Source of the DNA: Paramacrobiotus metropolitanus
Lineage: Eukaryota > Tardigrada > Eutardigrada > Parachela > Macrobiotidae
Direction: 5' to 3'
Length of the DNA: 64,000 nt
Assembly: GCF_019649055.1 (NCBI RefSeq)
Contig: NW_026570287.1
Coordinates: 186,001 to 250,000, forward strand
Positions within the stretch are counted from its first letter, which is position 1; every line of letters starts with the position of its first letter. Of the stretch, positions 49,701 to 63,310 are shown one piece after another. Position numbers and translations under genes: made by a program. The notes beneath the pieces are model-generated. The model had not been told where the DNA came from, did not search any database, and worked only from the letters and a program-made list of their open reading frames with translations.

Positions 49701-52700
49701 CAGTATACGCCGGCAGGGGACGAGGTGCGACACATGGCATGCAATACTGCTATTGCTCATTATTTAGCATTTTCGGAACATTCTTCTCTTGCACATAAAT
49801 AATATTTAACTTTCCGTGGTGCTAAGGCAATTTCATTTCTGACCTTTTGTGCCCCATTATATTTCTGTGTATTTAGCGGAACGAACTCCAGATATGTATA
49901 TACGAGTCGACAATGATGTTCGCACAGGTAAATGCGAGACTCCAGCAACGACTACATACGTAACTCGGTCAAATAAATTAATGTGTTGCGTATATGTTAA
50001 ATTTCTGTTGTATTCATAATAATTGACAATCTGTATCATGCATATATTATTTATAATGTTGTAATTATTTATTAGTGGTAGAAGTACATACTTACAAGTG
50101 GGTATATACTTCCAGATTTATAACGAAAATTATCCTCAAGACCTGACCATGGCTAAACCGGAGTTCATATCCAAAACCTTCAACCGGACATTCAATTTCG
50201 CAGCAAGGAATTTTTCTACGGATAAAAACGGTGCCATGATAAACTACATTGTTGTCCTTCGCTTGGACCCCGTTAGCAAACTTTTCATGGTAGGTTGTGC
50301 TTAGCACCTTTATTGTATGTTGTGCTTTATGTATATCACATATTTTTTATAACATCAGTATTTGAATCTTTGGATATAAACGCAATCATAGAATGTATAC
50401 TTCTACGCAATTTTTTTGTTATCGGCAGACAGCAATGATATATAATCCGATGGTAGAGGCGTTCACAAATGTGAACTATTCCTTGTGGTACTGGGTCAAT
50501 CGAAATGATACGCCTCCAGACAAACCGCCTTGTGGATTTGCCCATAATGAATGCTCATACACCGAAGCAGGTAATTTACAATCTATAGTGACCTATACAG
50601 GTTAAGGCTTACCTCTGCGAGATATTTTGTTTTTAATTTAAAATTTACCATATCAACTGGTTACAGAATCGGCCATGACCAAAGGTGTTGCGGCAGCATT
50701 CGCTTTGGCAGTGGTAACGATTGGAACCGCGGGCGTCATCTTGTACGAGTTTTAAATAAAAACATTTAAGCTTTAAACAAAGACATTTTTTTATATCCAT
50801 ATTACATATTTAGATTGATAAAACGTCAAAGAGATTTAGCCGATTTATGGTGGTACATTGAGCCGGGCGCTTTGACATATCCTGCTAACAAAGCCCACAT
50901 CCAAAGGATAGAATCGTTTACGGCTGTGGAAGACGGAATTGTTGGCCTTAGGATGCATTATCGTTATCAAAACGTTTATGCGACGATACTGTCTATGAAC
51001 AATGGACAGGGCATTCCGCTATCCCGGCATCGGAAGTTACTTGCGTATTTGTACAATGTAAGCGCCAGCGTTGACCTTTATGAGTAAGACATGAATGCAA
51101 CGATTACGGAAAGAGAAATATTTATAGTTACGTCACATCGCACACGAAAACATTGCTCCACTTGTCGGCATTTCCCAAATTGAACACACGGTAATACTGG
51201 TAAGCGAATATGGCTCAAAGGGCACTTTACGCCATCTGCTGAGTATGGGAGAATTCAGGATGGATCCTAAATTGCACTGTTCACTGTGTTGGGATTTATT
51301 TGAGGTACGTGAGCGGCGAATGTACTTTTCCGAGGTTCGTGTCCAGTATAAGATTCTTTTGATTCATTAATTTCAGGGTGTGGAATATTTGCAGAAAACA
51401 GTATTCGGCGGTCACGGAAATCTAAGCAGTTTTTTATGTTCAGTTAACTCAAGATTTTCACTTAAAATTTGCCAAACCGGTTATGATAAAATTTACGAAA
51501 TTCTTAATGCTGTCAAAGAAGTCCATGACGCTGGGCATCTGGAAGCTGTACAGAGTTTATGGAAGCCTGTCGAATTTATTCGGTTGAAAGGTCAAAGTGC
51601 CTACTTTCGCCAAACGCTCAAAGATATAAGGGATACTGATATCTTCGCTATGGCGATGATAATTTATGAAATTATCACGCACAAGCTGCCGCATAACATC
51701 GAAGATTTTTCTTTCGATGTTGTAAAAGGTAACCACATATTCGACAACTGTTTTTTTTAAGCAGCGGGTTAACGTTGATGATGTATAAAGTATTGTCTTC
51801 ATTACAGTAACTTCAGCCAAAGTAATTTACGAAGGAAATTTTCGTATCACGGAAGAGGAGTTGTTGGTTGCGTTCCCCTTGCGGCACTTACTGAATTCGT
51901 GCTTTTCGAGTCTTACTGAAAATCGTCCAAACACCAAAGTTTTTCGTGCTAAACTACAGAAAATCATGATCAAGCCAAAACCGTATTTTGAACAAATTGC
52001 TCGGGATCTGGAGTCCCATTCCAGGCGACTGGAGGAAGCGGTCAGGGACAGGACTCTGGAACTTTTGGATGAAATAGAAAAAGCTGATTTGCTTCTGCAG
52101 GAATTACTCCCACTGTACGTACCGGCTATAATATATTGTACTTGTGTATATAGTCGATCAGCTTAGGATCTCTACCTGTACGTTAGTGAATCTTTCTAAG
52201 TACCGTACAAATACTTATCATTAATGCAGGTGGTTGTCCTAATTTTATTTATCACAATTTTATTTTCCTATAAAGCATTAAAGTTTCAGAAATTCTTTTA
52301 ATTTATTGCAGACCACTCGTAAAACAACTTCGCAACAAGGAATTAGTTGCACCGGAATATTATGATGGCGTGACAGTATTATTTAGTGATCTACCGGAAT
52401 TCGCACAAGTCGGCTTGCAGTGTACACCCATGGAAGTTATAGGTTTTCTCAACACAATTTACTCAACGTTCGACGAGGTCATACCACAGTTTGATGTGTA
52501 CAAACTGGAAACTATAAACGATAGTTATGTTGTAAGCAAAATAATTTGCATAAGTATTTCATAAGTAGTAAAAATGCGACAACATTTAAACTACGAAGAC
52601 AGGCTTAGTAGTGCAAGTGCTGTTCTGCATGTTCTATCGTTATAAGACACCTTTTGTTGTGACAGATTACAAGTGGAGCACCGGTCCGCAATGGATCCGA

Positions 52701-53475
52701 GCATGCCGTTGTGATATGCAATCTGGCTCTGGAACTCATCAAAACATCGAGGAAAATACACAGTCCTCTGGATGCGGACCGCCCGGTGGAAAGTCGCATC
52801 GGCGTAAACACGGGTCAGTGGCACGCCCATGTGTCCTTTATCCTTTGTGTGGCTGAAATAATTGCTACTTTGTAGTACTGTTTGTCTGCAGGTCCAGTAG
52901 TGGCTGGAATCGTTGGGAAGAAAATGCCGCACTACTGCTTGTACGCATTTGCTCATCTATGAAACCTAACTATTATTTTTTTGTACTAGTATAGTAATGA
53001 CTTTTAATCTATGCAGGTTTGGGGATACTATCAACATATGCAGTAGAATGGGAAGTCTCGGAGAAGGTAAAAAAATCGAGCACGTCTTGAAGTTTTTAGT
53101 ATTACTGTAATTTGCAATGATATGTGCGGCTTGCGCACCACTCCACCACTTATACGAGTATACAAACAGTAGAGTACAATAGATGCATAAGCGGTGACAG
53201 GTAACTCGTTACAATTTGAATGTTACTACACATTGTGTCTATCCTTATAAATGTTTTGCAGAAGGAAAGATTCACCTCAGCGAAACAACTAGTGCTATGA
53301 TAATGCATCGAAAGGATTTTTTTGTGATACCACGAGGAGAAATATATGTCAAGGTTCGATTTATTGTTCTTTATCTATTGCTGCTTTGTTGGATGTAGAC
53401 GCTTTCGTTGGGTATTCATAGGCCTTGTTTTTGCAGGGTAAAGGAGTGATGAACACGTTCTGGCTGACGAAATAA
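46762..53475 (+). CDS. Receptor-type guanylyl cyclase, copy 2 (23 exons)
   Basis: Exons: 46762-47047, 47296-47373, 47621-47662, 47956-47995, 48100-48410, 48800-48843, 48933-48971, 49368-49475, 49587-49724, 49877-49927, 50116-50289, 50429-50570, 50667-50742, 50814-51057, 51128-51304, 51377-51728, 51808-52114, 52312-52531, 52666-52813, 52892-52940, 53017-53066, 53262-53353, 53437-53475. The product is 1068 aa with the same architecture as copy 1. The first exon is split by an intron absent from the other copies. Exon 4 keeps frame only from the acceptor at 47955; the site equivalent to the other copies (exon from 47970) gives 26 instead of 25 bases and shifts frame. The cyclase keeps FSD, LETIND and NICSRM. 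It has MPHYC in place of MPRYC, and the kinase-like domain lacks the usual lysine. Confidence 0.88.
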
Positions 53476-54846
53476 TTAGTTCGATTTATGTTTTTTCGCC
53501 TTTAATATACGATGTGCGCCTGTTTCAGTTGCCTCGCAAAATGTGTTCTGATAAAATTACGCATTTTTCTCCTAAGCGCCGTGAAAAATTTTTTGTGCTC
53601 ACAATCAGCGAAGTTTTTCATTGCCGCAATTCTTTGCACACTTAACATAAACCGATGGCTACTGGCTGCAATATGTGAATATAAGGACTAGCTGGACATC
53701 TCATTTGCTCGCGCAATAACATAGTTTTAAATTCAAACACAGTAGCTGTATTAGATTAGTGCAAAAATATAATTTGTAGATGCGATTCATTCAGTTTCAG
53801 AACGTGTGGCATGCATAGTATTATGAATATCCACAAAGCACAAAAACAAGTATTAAGTCATTCTAGGTCTATAACAATTACGCAAAAATCCCATATAATC
53901 ATGACTCAATTACCATATGTACGGTAATAAACATTATAAGCATAAAAGCGTTAAGCCAATCGATTTGCAGCCATTTGTACGGCACGAAAAAACCGCAGAT
54001 TCACGATAAATTGGAAACTAAAGGCACTGTAGGAAATACTACATAGTAACAGTTCTTCTTTGTGGTAAGGTTTCAAAAGTTAAATTTAGTATTTTCTCAG
54101 TTTTGACTTGATGTAATTATTTTCCGGAGCGAGTGCGTGTTTTGAGGTTTTAATTCTGAAAGAGCAAAGCAAGGCTGCGTGCATTAACGAAATCATACTT
54201 TCTCGATAGCTATAGCGGGCAGTGTATTTAAGACGTAGCGGCTAGCGTTAAGTATACGAGTATCTTGGTAATTCCGTCTTGTCTATTAGATCTGGACAAC
54301 TGATGCTGGAACCATGTTTGGTTCCGACGACGTCAAGTAAGCTTACAATCAGAAGCTTGTATCCGATATTATCCTCTAAAATGCACCATAGTTTTAATTA
54401 ATGCATGAAAAATGCACTGGTGCATATGTGGCTGCACGCATCAGGTGTCTGTTGTTCGGGATAGACGACATTAGAATCTGCTTATTATATGTTGGCAGCC
54501 TCGGGATGATCATATAGACTTCCGATTTCCGTTAAGCGGCATATTTGATATGAAGCGTATTATTGTTATCATTGCATGCTCCCCACTTCAGTATCAAGTT
54601 TCATTAGCCTATGTACGTGGTACCCACCGATAAACTTTTCTGGTACATGCACATTATTTGCTATGACAGTTCCCGTGAGAATTAAAATCTGACGGCAGCG
54701 ATGGTTACTCCCTTTTGGTTATTAGACCGTACTTGTCGTTCCAGCTGCAACTACAGTACCTGTATTGTTAACCACATTCTTATATTATCGAACTCAAAAG
54801 ATGCTCACGTTGAGCGTGTTGGTCATGTATAGTGGATATTATCAAG
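53476..54846. other. Spacer between cyclase copies 2 and 3
   Basis: A 1.4 kb A+T-rich spacer with an AATAAA near 53925. It has no supported coding sequence and presumably contains the copy 3 promoter. Confidence 0.5.
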
Positions 54847-57800
54847 ATGCTGTTTATTGTAATCCGTTTAATATTTTTCGGTGTTTGTGGAGTGCAAGGG
54901 ATAATTAAGAACGTGGCCTTAGTATCGGTTCATGTCGGCAACAATCCCATATACGGTTATTTTTTGGCTCGACCTGCTTATGAAGTTGCCGTTAGACATA
55001 TCAAAAAGCAGTATCCGCTATCTTTGGGGAATATGCAATACTTTCCAGTGGTCAAAGAAGGCTACGATCTGTGTGCCGAAGGTGGAGACCATGTGCCTGA
55101 AGCTTTCTTGGATTTTTATTATAATCGCTCGGATATATTTAAATCCGATGATGTCTATCCTGTCTTAGCTAGCCCTGGTATGCATACAGTACAGAACTCG
55201 TACAATCACGCTCAGCTAACATTTCTTTAAAACTTGATTTAACCGTATTCGTCTACAAAATATTGTTCTGCTGTATACAACAAGTATTGGATTTCTAAAA
55301 GCATATAAGCATTACTTTATAAGAGACCGGCTCATTATCAGATACGTGAACTATGAAACACTACTTGCACTAGTTATATTCCTGTTTCTGAAAATTATAA
55401 GATTTAAAGCTAACATTACGATTAATTAATTAATATTATTGAAGCATACACGAACCCAACCTTTATAATTTGCAGTTCACGGATTATGTAGTAATGTGAT
55501 TGAGTGATTCAATAAATTTTGTGTCAGGGATGATATAACCAGTCGGTTATAAGTTTTCCGTTTGTTAGTTCATTACCTGGTTCTACCCTATTGCAAGCGC
55601 GTAAATTTTGAATTTTCAGAGTGCTCCCTTCAAGCAATCCAGCTGGCTGATCTTGCTCGTGGTAAATGAAATTGCTTCTTGTAAATAGCTGTTGTTCCGT
55701 ATCTCGATTTTTCAAAATAACTCCTGAAATTTTTGTTTCAGAATACGATTTACCTTACTTTACAAGGTATGATTAGGTCCTATTTTAGCTGACTGGCTGA
55801 TTGTGGTGACTAATTTTATTAAATTAGCGTGGCAGGAGATCTGCGACTGACAAACAAAACACGATATTCCACAACAGCCGCAACAGGTAACGTCGAAATT
55901 ATGTAAACACTTTGTAAAATTACTTAAGTTTTATCATAGTGTGTTGCTGGTACGAGTAATTCTGAGAAAAGCTTTTCCTGACCATATCTTGATCAATGCA
56001 GCTTCTCTTGCCGGGCCGGATGTTGGAGCCGCCATTGCCGCTTTATTAGAATTATATTCTTGGAGAACGATAACCTTAATCTGTGATACACTTTCCCTTC
56101 ACGTGGGATTAGCCAATTTTTTTGTTGTTCAATGTGGGGATGCCAAAAAGTTAATGGACAGAGAAAAATATCCAGGTTATGTTCGGGAAATTGACTCTTC
56201 CATTGGACAGGATTACACTGAACTCCTACAAAGTTTTAAAGACCGTAGCAGAGGTAAAATAAATAAACCGCATCGATTTAAACTAAAATTAACCACTTAA
56301 ATCAATAACACTGCTTTACTTTCAGTGTTCATATTCCTTACAATGCCGGTTTACATAAGGCGTTTAATGGTGAGCAGATGCTTGTTAATGAGTGAACCCA
56401 GCACCAATAAATTACTAATATTGTTGATGGTCAAGAGCTTTGCTTTCCTAGCAAATCTCTTCCACTTGTGAATTTGATCCAATTTTTGTATACTTTTTTA
56501 GATAACGGCACATCTGCTAAACATGACGTCTGGAGGATTTGTAAGTGGCGGTTGTTTCCGGTCGATTCACTTACATTTTAAGAGTGTTTTGCGAACGTAA
56601 ATGTTACACTTAAAATGTATTGATCATACCAATTAGTCCTAATTAATGTATTGCTTCATCGATAAATTCTTAATTGTGGTGTTGTATAAAGAAAGCGCTG
56701 CTTCTGTTAAAGGTTTTTATCACACTTCAACCTACCGAGCGTCCCGGTATACAAGCTGTCAACTGGAACCAAAAGGGAGACGAAAAGAATAACGCGGTAA
56801 GCGACGTGGTTATAAAATTTTTAACAGAATATCTGTAGACGACAGTTCTTGCACACTTTGTTAAAAAGTATATAAAATATCGCTGCCAAGAGGTGCACTC
56901 TAAATAGTTGTACTCAGCTTTTAATTATTTTAATTTGGTGGATTGTTTTAGATAGCGTCAGTAGCGTACCGGAATCTAATCGTTCTTAGCGGAATGAATC
57001 CGAACTGGACGGAAATCAAGAATTTGACAGATGAAATAGCCGAAGAGGGAAAGCGGCAGTATAACACGACAACTCTTCCCGGGGACGAAGTAATTCCCGA
57101 AATGTCTTCCTTGAAATACATAAAAATATAAGGAAGTCTGTTTACCCTTTCCGGCATCTTTCCTTGTAGAAGAACGAACAAATAACATCGGTTTATGAAT
57201 CAACAATGATGTTTGCTCAGGTATGCAATCTCTCACGCGCAGCTGTAAGATTATTCACATGCATATTGCATATGCAGCTCCACGAAAACGCCTCGGCACA
57301 GATATTAAACTTTAATTATTATGGAATTTTCTATGCAGATATTCAACGAGTCTTATCCGGAGGTGTTCACCATGCGTAAAAGTGATTTTATTAAAACGTA
57401 TTTCAATCGGGAATTTAATTTTGCCGGACGGACATATGCTACGGATGAGAATGGGGGCATGGTGAACTACATTGTTGTCAGCCGATTAAACCCTAATACG
57501 ACAAACCTGGAAGTACGAAAATAGTATTATTGCTCTAATGCGTTAGCTGGCTAAATATCTGAGTTTCTGACTAGTTAAGTGCTACTTGTAGGTAGCAATG
57601 ATCTACAATGCCACATCCCGAAGTTTTGTTAATATCGTGCCAGAATTGTGGTACTGGGTTAACCGAGACGATCCTCCTCCCGATAAACCGTTGTGTGGAT
57701 TTCGAGAAAACGAATGCGATGTTTCCCACATAGGTACGCTAGCGTAAGCGCAATAATATGGCATATTGCCCGTAATCATAAAAGGCACATGTGCAAAAAT

Positions 57801-60800
57801 ATTAACCTGATGTGTTTTGTCAATCTGCGTTTGCCTGCGTAATTTTTTTTGCGTTTTGTGATGATTACTACTTCATGCACTGTTGCTTCAGGTTCGGCCA
57901 TAAAAACTGGAGTTTCGGTTGCGGCGGCTTTTATTGCTCTGGTGACCTTTGCCAGCTTTGCTTATTGGTACTGAAGTACATACGGTTGCAACATGGTGTT
58001 TGGGTTTACAATCGTATACCTGCACATGTACTGACAGTACAGTATGAAACAGCTGATTTCAGTCTGTGGTTTGCAGCTGGACAAAACGGCGCCAGGAGCT
58101 TTATGATCCATGGTGGATACTTGATCCTGAGAAATTTAGTTTTGCTCCAAGATATCAAGATACGACCGACAACTTTACTAAAAAGCTTGCGGACTTGAAG
58201 CTAGGAGTTGTTGCCAGATACACTACGCGGCACGTCTATGCTTTAAATATTTCCAAAACTCCAGAGATGGACATCATCCAACATATCGCAAATAAAAAAC
58301 AACTTCTCATCACGCTTTATCAGGTATCATATAAATAGTATTTGGTACCTGTCGAGTATCGAACTTCTCTGATGCGTTAGTTCAGCGATAGCGAAACTAA
58401 TATCTATAAACAGCGACAACATATGTACACGTATGTACTGTTGTAATTAATTAAAGAATCTATTAACCATAACGCGTAGCGTATAGTAATTTTTAAAATA
58501 CATGAAGAAGTTTTGAAAGCAGACAACGATTCTAGAACACTCGTATAGTATTCGCTCATTATACAAGGCACAGTAACATGGTGCATTGACTGCATTCATT
58601 CGAATAGCTGAGGGGCGTATCTCACTACAACATCGCACGCTTTGGAGGCATTGTTCGGTATACGGCGGATTATTTTCTTATTTCCGAGTACGGTTCAAAA
58701 GCAACGCTGCGCCAGTTTATTGAAAAAGAACATATAGTGATCGATAAAGATCTAAAGTCCTCGCTGATGTGGGATATATTAGAGGTAACTCGCGTCGTGA
58801 TACTTTAAGAGAAAAAACATACAAAAGTTACTATATTGTATCGGTGTGTGCATGTGTGCTGTTACCATTAACAAAAAATTGCGATGAAATTCATTGACTG
58901 ATTGATAGGGTCTGGACTACCTGCACCAAAGTTCAGCTGGACTACACGGAAACTTGAACAGTTTATCTTGCATTCTGGATGCCAGATACTGCTTAAAAAT
59001 AGCTCAAGCAAAATATTGCAAGTTTTTTGACTTGCTTAACATATCAAGAAGTCTCGAAGTCGATTGCGTGGAATTACTGTGGAAATCTCCGGAACTATTG
59101 CCCCATAAAACAACTAAAGGAGAAAAGCATAAAAAGATTCATTTAGCAACTAAAGAAAGTGATATATATTCGCTGGCAGTCATATTTTGCGAAGTGTACA
59201 CCAGATCTTTGCCCCACGGAGCGACTCTGGATTCAATCAACTCTATTCATGGTAACTGCTCTCTTTTCAATTAGCATTTTCAACTAAGAAATTTAAATTA
59301 ATTTTTTTCTACACACGTTGCATTTGATACTTGTAGAAGCTGTTAACAAAATCATCGACAATCATGGATACAGAATACCTGCAATACCCGAAAAGGTCAT
59401 GCCTGAGAAGCTGCAGTATTTACTCCGTTTGTGCCTTGGTATTCCGAGTAAACGTCCAACGATCCGGATATTCCGCAAACACTTCCGCTCTGTCCTACGA
59501 AGACCAACTACGTACCTGGTTCACATAATGAAAAGGCTCGAAAAGCAAGCCGAAGATTTGGAACATCTGGTTGTCGAGCGGAACCGCGAACTGGAAGGAG
59601 AAATGCACAAAGCGGACTTGTTATTACAAGAAATGCTTCCGCTGTACGTACTGTTACATTTCCGCATCCGGGTTATACACGAAAAGAAAAATCCAATAAT
59701 TAACTTTTAATAACTATAATTAGGCAATAGACCGCGAGACACTTTATTAAGCGTGTAAAACGATTTACACTAACTATTAGAAATTAATATTCTAGTGCTT
59801 ACAGCATTGTGCTTAATTTTCGTACAGTTCATTATTTTGTGTTCTAGATCGATTGTTAGACGTCTTCGCAACAAACTACCAATTGCTCCTGAATTGTTTG
59901 AAAGCGCTACTATCATGTTTTGTGATATTCCTCTCTTTCAAGACATCGTTGTTACCAGCTCACCATTGGAGATTATTATTTTTCTCAATATGGTTTATTC
60001 CCACTTTGACCATCTTATCGAAGCCTTCGACGTTTACAAAGTTGAGACCATAAACGATTCCTATGTAGTAAGTGAACGACACGCATTTATATATGTATTC
60101 TGCTAGGCAAAATATCTACCTGTTCTTACAAATTAAAATTACTAATTATAACGAACTTTTATAGATTGCGAGTGGTCTTCCAATGCGCAACGGAATAGAA
60201 CATGCGTATGAAATTAGCAAACTTGCACTGTCGCTTGTCAAGGCAGTGAGAAGGCTTCCGAACGCTGGTCTTGCCGAGCGAAGTGTGCAATTAAGAGTTG
60301 GAATTAATTCAGGTACAAATAAAACGGGCAATAAAACAAGTACTACTTTATTGTTCTCGCTACGTTTATGAAAATTAAATATGTTAATTTATTTTTATGC
60401 CAACGGTGAATGTGCGTTTCTGACGGCTTAAAAGTATTCTTGGCAATATTTAGGTCCCGTTGTGGCCGGGGTTATAGGAAAGCGTATGCCGAGATATTGT
60501 TTGTGAGTATAATGCATGGCAAATACTACAGTACAGATAGATCAGTAAATTGCAATATTTGATTATTCTTATACATCACTCTGTGACATACAGACATGGC
60601 CTTTTAATGGCAGGGAGTGCCTTGTTATTTTTGTAAGATTGTATAATTTAATATTTTCAGGTTCGGGGATACAATGAATACAGCAAGTCGAATGGAGAGC
60701 AATGGACAAGGTAAGCTAAGAGAGTAATTACAGCGTACTCTGGTAACATTTAAATGGTACGGCCATAGTGTAACAAATTACAACTGCCACTATAGTATTG

Positions 60801-61516
60801 CGATAATGATGACATTCAGAGGTTACTAGTGTCAGTAAAGGTCAAGTTTCACCGACAAACTTGCAGTACTCCCACTATAACGAGGGGAAAGGAGAAATAC
60901 TGCAGTGTACTGTATACCCAGGATTAATATCCATGAATAGATTTTTTTGTGCAGAAGGAAGAATCCACATTAGCATGGCGACAAAGGAAATGGTCGAGTC
61001 AAGCTTTTACACTGAAGCCAGAGGATCTGTCAATATTAAGGTACCTTTCTACCAAACTACAGTCGAAGACTTGCAGCTAAATAATAAGAAAATTAATACA
61101 GAAGTGTTTTACAGCACTGCATAAAGCGTTGTGTTGAAACACATTTAATTCACTTCTTGTCGTTAATTTATTGCTACTAGTTATAATTCAAAATCTTAAC
61201 TGACGTCAGTTAAGATTTTGAATTATACCTTATTATTTTTGATTATTATACCTATTTTTGAACTATTCGTCATATGACGAATATCTGTATTTACATATAC
61301 CGAGAATTTAGAATCAAATTGTCACAGCAGATGCACAAGTTGAAAATATCAGCGTTTTAAACATTGCTAAAGTCTTCAATTCATATTCATAAAATTGGTG
61401 CTACAGTGATTCTGCACTTCTTGCTTGGTATGCTCAAATTTTCTGCCGCACAGGGAAAAGGGATAATGAAGACCTTCTGGCTCATCGAGAACTACGAGAA
61501 GGCGTTTGCTCTGTGA
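54847..61516 (+). CDS. Receptor-type guanylyl cyclase, copy 3 (23 exons)
   Basis: Exons: 54847-55177, 55620-55661, 55742-55766, 55828-55886, 56002-56253, 56326-56369, 56502-56540, 56713-56796, 56952-57089, 57170-57220, 57339-57512, 57592-57733, 57892-57967, 58077-58323, 58608-58784, 58909-59251, 59337-59643, 59848-60067, 60165-60312, 60454-60502, 60661-60710, 60955-61040, 61454-61516. The product is 1048 aa. ATG 54847 opens MLFIVIRLIFFGVCGVQG, a signal peptide. Exons 4 and 5 total 311 bases, exactly the single exon of copies 1 and 2, so an intron was gained here or lost there. The kinase-like domain has VYALNI (no lysine) and HGNLNSLS. The cyclase has FCD, KVETIND, MPRYCLFGDTMNTASRMES and GKGIMKTFWL. 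AATAAA follows the stop at 61528. Confidence 0.93.
61182..61227. repeat. Perfect 46-base palindrome centred on TGACGTCA
   Basis: The sequence reads TATAATTCAAAATC outward from each end and meets at TGACGTCA, with no mismatch and no spacer over 46 bases. It lies in the last intron (61041-61453) of cyclase copy 3. The centre is a CRE-type octamer, but the extent of the palindrome is far more than a transcription factor site needs. Confidence 0.92.
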
Positions 61517-63310
61517 TGAAAAAACAAAATAAAGGACACCATGCCGGACGTAACGGAGCGATCTCAAGAATGCATTTCCAGACCAAACAACGTTGAATGT
61601 TGACACTCTTAAAATTTTTTATTTGTATAATGTAATGTTTTTTATCCAGCTTATGGAACGGTATTTTGCGGAACACTTGATTCGGTGACTGATGTATATG
61701 CTACAATATTGAAACCAATAATTTATTAACAACAGAAGAAAACCCGGCGTCTATCCCACCAGTACTGTGATTCCCCGACACCCTCGACAAAAATTATTAT
61801 GAACGTTCTACATAAGCATGCAAAAGAATATCCACAGTAATACTACCTAAGTACATACTACATATAAATGTGGTGGCGACGGTGATGCAGAGGAAGTTGT
61901 GAGTGTTCGCTGCTTGGCATTCCATTGTTATCAAAGTGCATGCTTTCCGAAATTTTAAGGCGTCGCTATTGCGCGAATTAGGTGCGCTCTGGCTTTTTTT
62001 AACCAACGACAACGCACATTCACGTACGTTTCGGCTTCGAAGCCGCAAAATCGTTATAGGAGATTTCTGTACTCTTACAGTAATCCCAATATACAAATTT
62101 CAAATCTATCGTAGTTAGAAATTATATTAATTTTGTAAAACAATCAAAATGCGGCTGTCAAGCTATAGCGGCTATTATTATAACTTTTTCAACCTTGTCA
62201 CACAACAAAATGAAGTAATCGCACAATGCAGTGCGGCTTTATTTTAGGAAAACCCTAATGAAATCATGTTTGTCACAGTTTTGCCGCTGCATGTGTAAGA
62301 GAATTTAAAGAATTTTTATCTAAAACTATTCTGAACAGCGTCTATAACACAATTTGTTGGGTAGTAGTATTCTATTTGCCGTTATAAATAATCCGATGGG
62401 TGTGCCCATTGCGAAGGTATGATCACCCCAGGGACCACAGATACCCATAGCCAAAGGTGTTTCTTTGGTACCATACTTGATCGTGCCAGAATATAATTCA
62501 AAGATGATTAATTAGCGATACTGCTAATTTACTTGTAGGTTTTGCGAATTTGTACCGTTATTTAAAAACAGCGCATGCATTCATAATTATTGGCAGTGCC
62601 TTACAGTCTGCATATGAAATCTTTTATTACTTTATATACATACACAAGAAGTATAAATACATAGACTACAGAACACCCAAATATAACATACTCTGTATAA
62701 TTGCGTATTGTTGTAAGGCACTTCAGGTGAGCGTTTCCCCATATTGCTTACCATATCTCATACATGCATTTGGCTGCCATGTTCATTAGCCGAATTGGTT
62801 CAGAGCAGTTGTGTATCTCGATCTTCTCGTTATAATGCATGCGCTATGGATAAGGTCTGATATACTGGCGAGCGGCCGAAGTCCGCTGACATGCCTAGCG
62901 GAAAGTTGTTCGAGCTGAATGTGTCGGACCACATGCAATCAACACGAATGATGTACTGTACCAACGTTCTACCTCGAAGTCCCGGCCGGCTTACAATCTA
63001 CTACATGCTACGGTAGATTACATTATTGTTTACGGCTCCGGATTACACCTTATACGAATTCGTGAAATATTTCATAATTTCGCCATAACGCTCTCCTGCA
63101 AGACTCAACTGCAACATGCAATTTAACGAACGAGTTTCTCGGGATTTGATTACGCAAAGTGAATTTTCGGTTGTTTCCCGATAGTTAATGCGGGCACCTG
63201 TAATTTTCAGGCATGCAAATGCTAACTGAACGTTAGGAGCGATATTTTTTTGGATCGGCAGTTGGGAAAACATACTTTTGGAAGTATATATACTTGCATC
63301 GTACTCCAAA
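61517..63310. other. Spacer between cyclase copy 3 and the ABCC transporter
   Basis: The spacer begins with the copy 3 3' UTR (AATAAA 61528-61533) and ends with the presumed promoter and 5' UTR of the transporter gene. Open frames on both strands look like chance, including one antisense to the transporter start. Confidence 0.5.
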
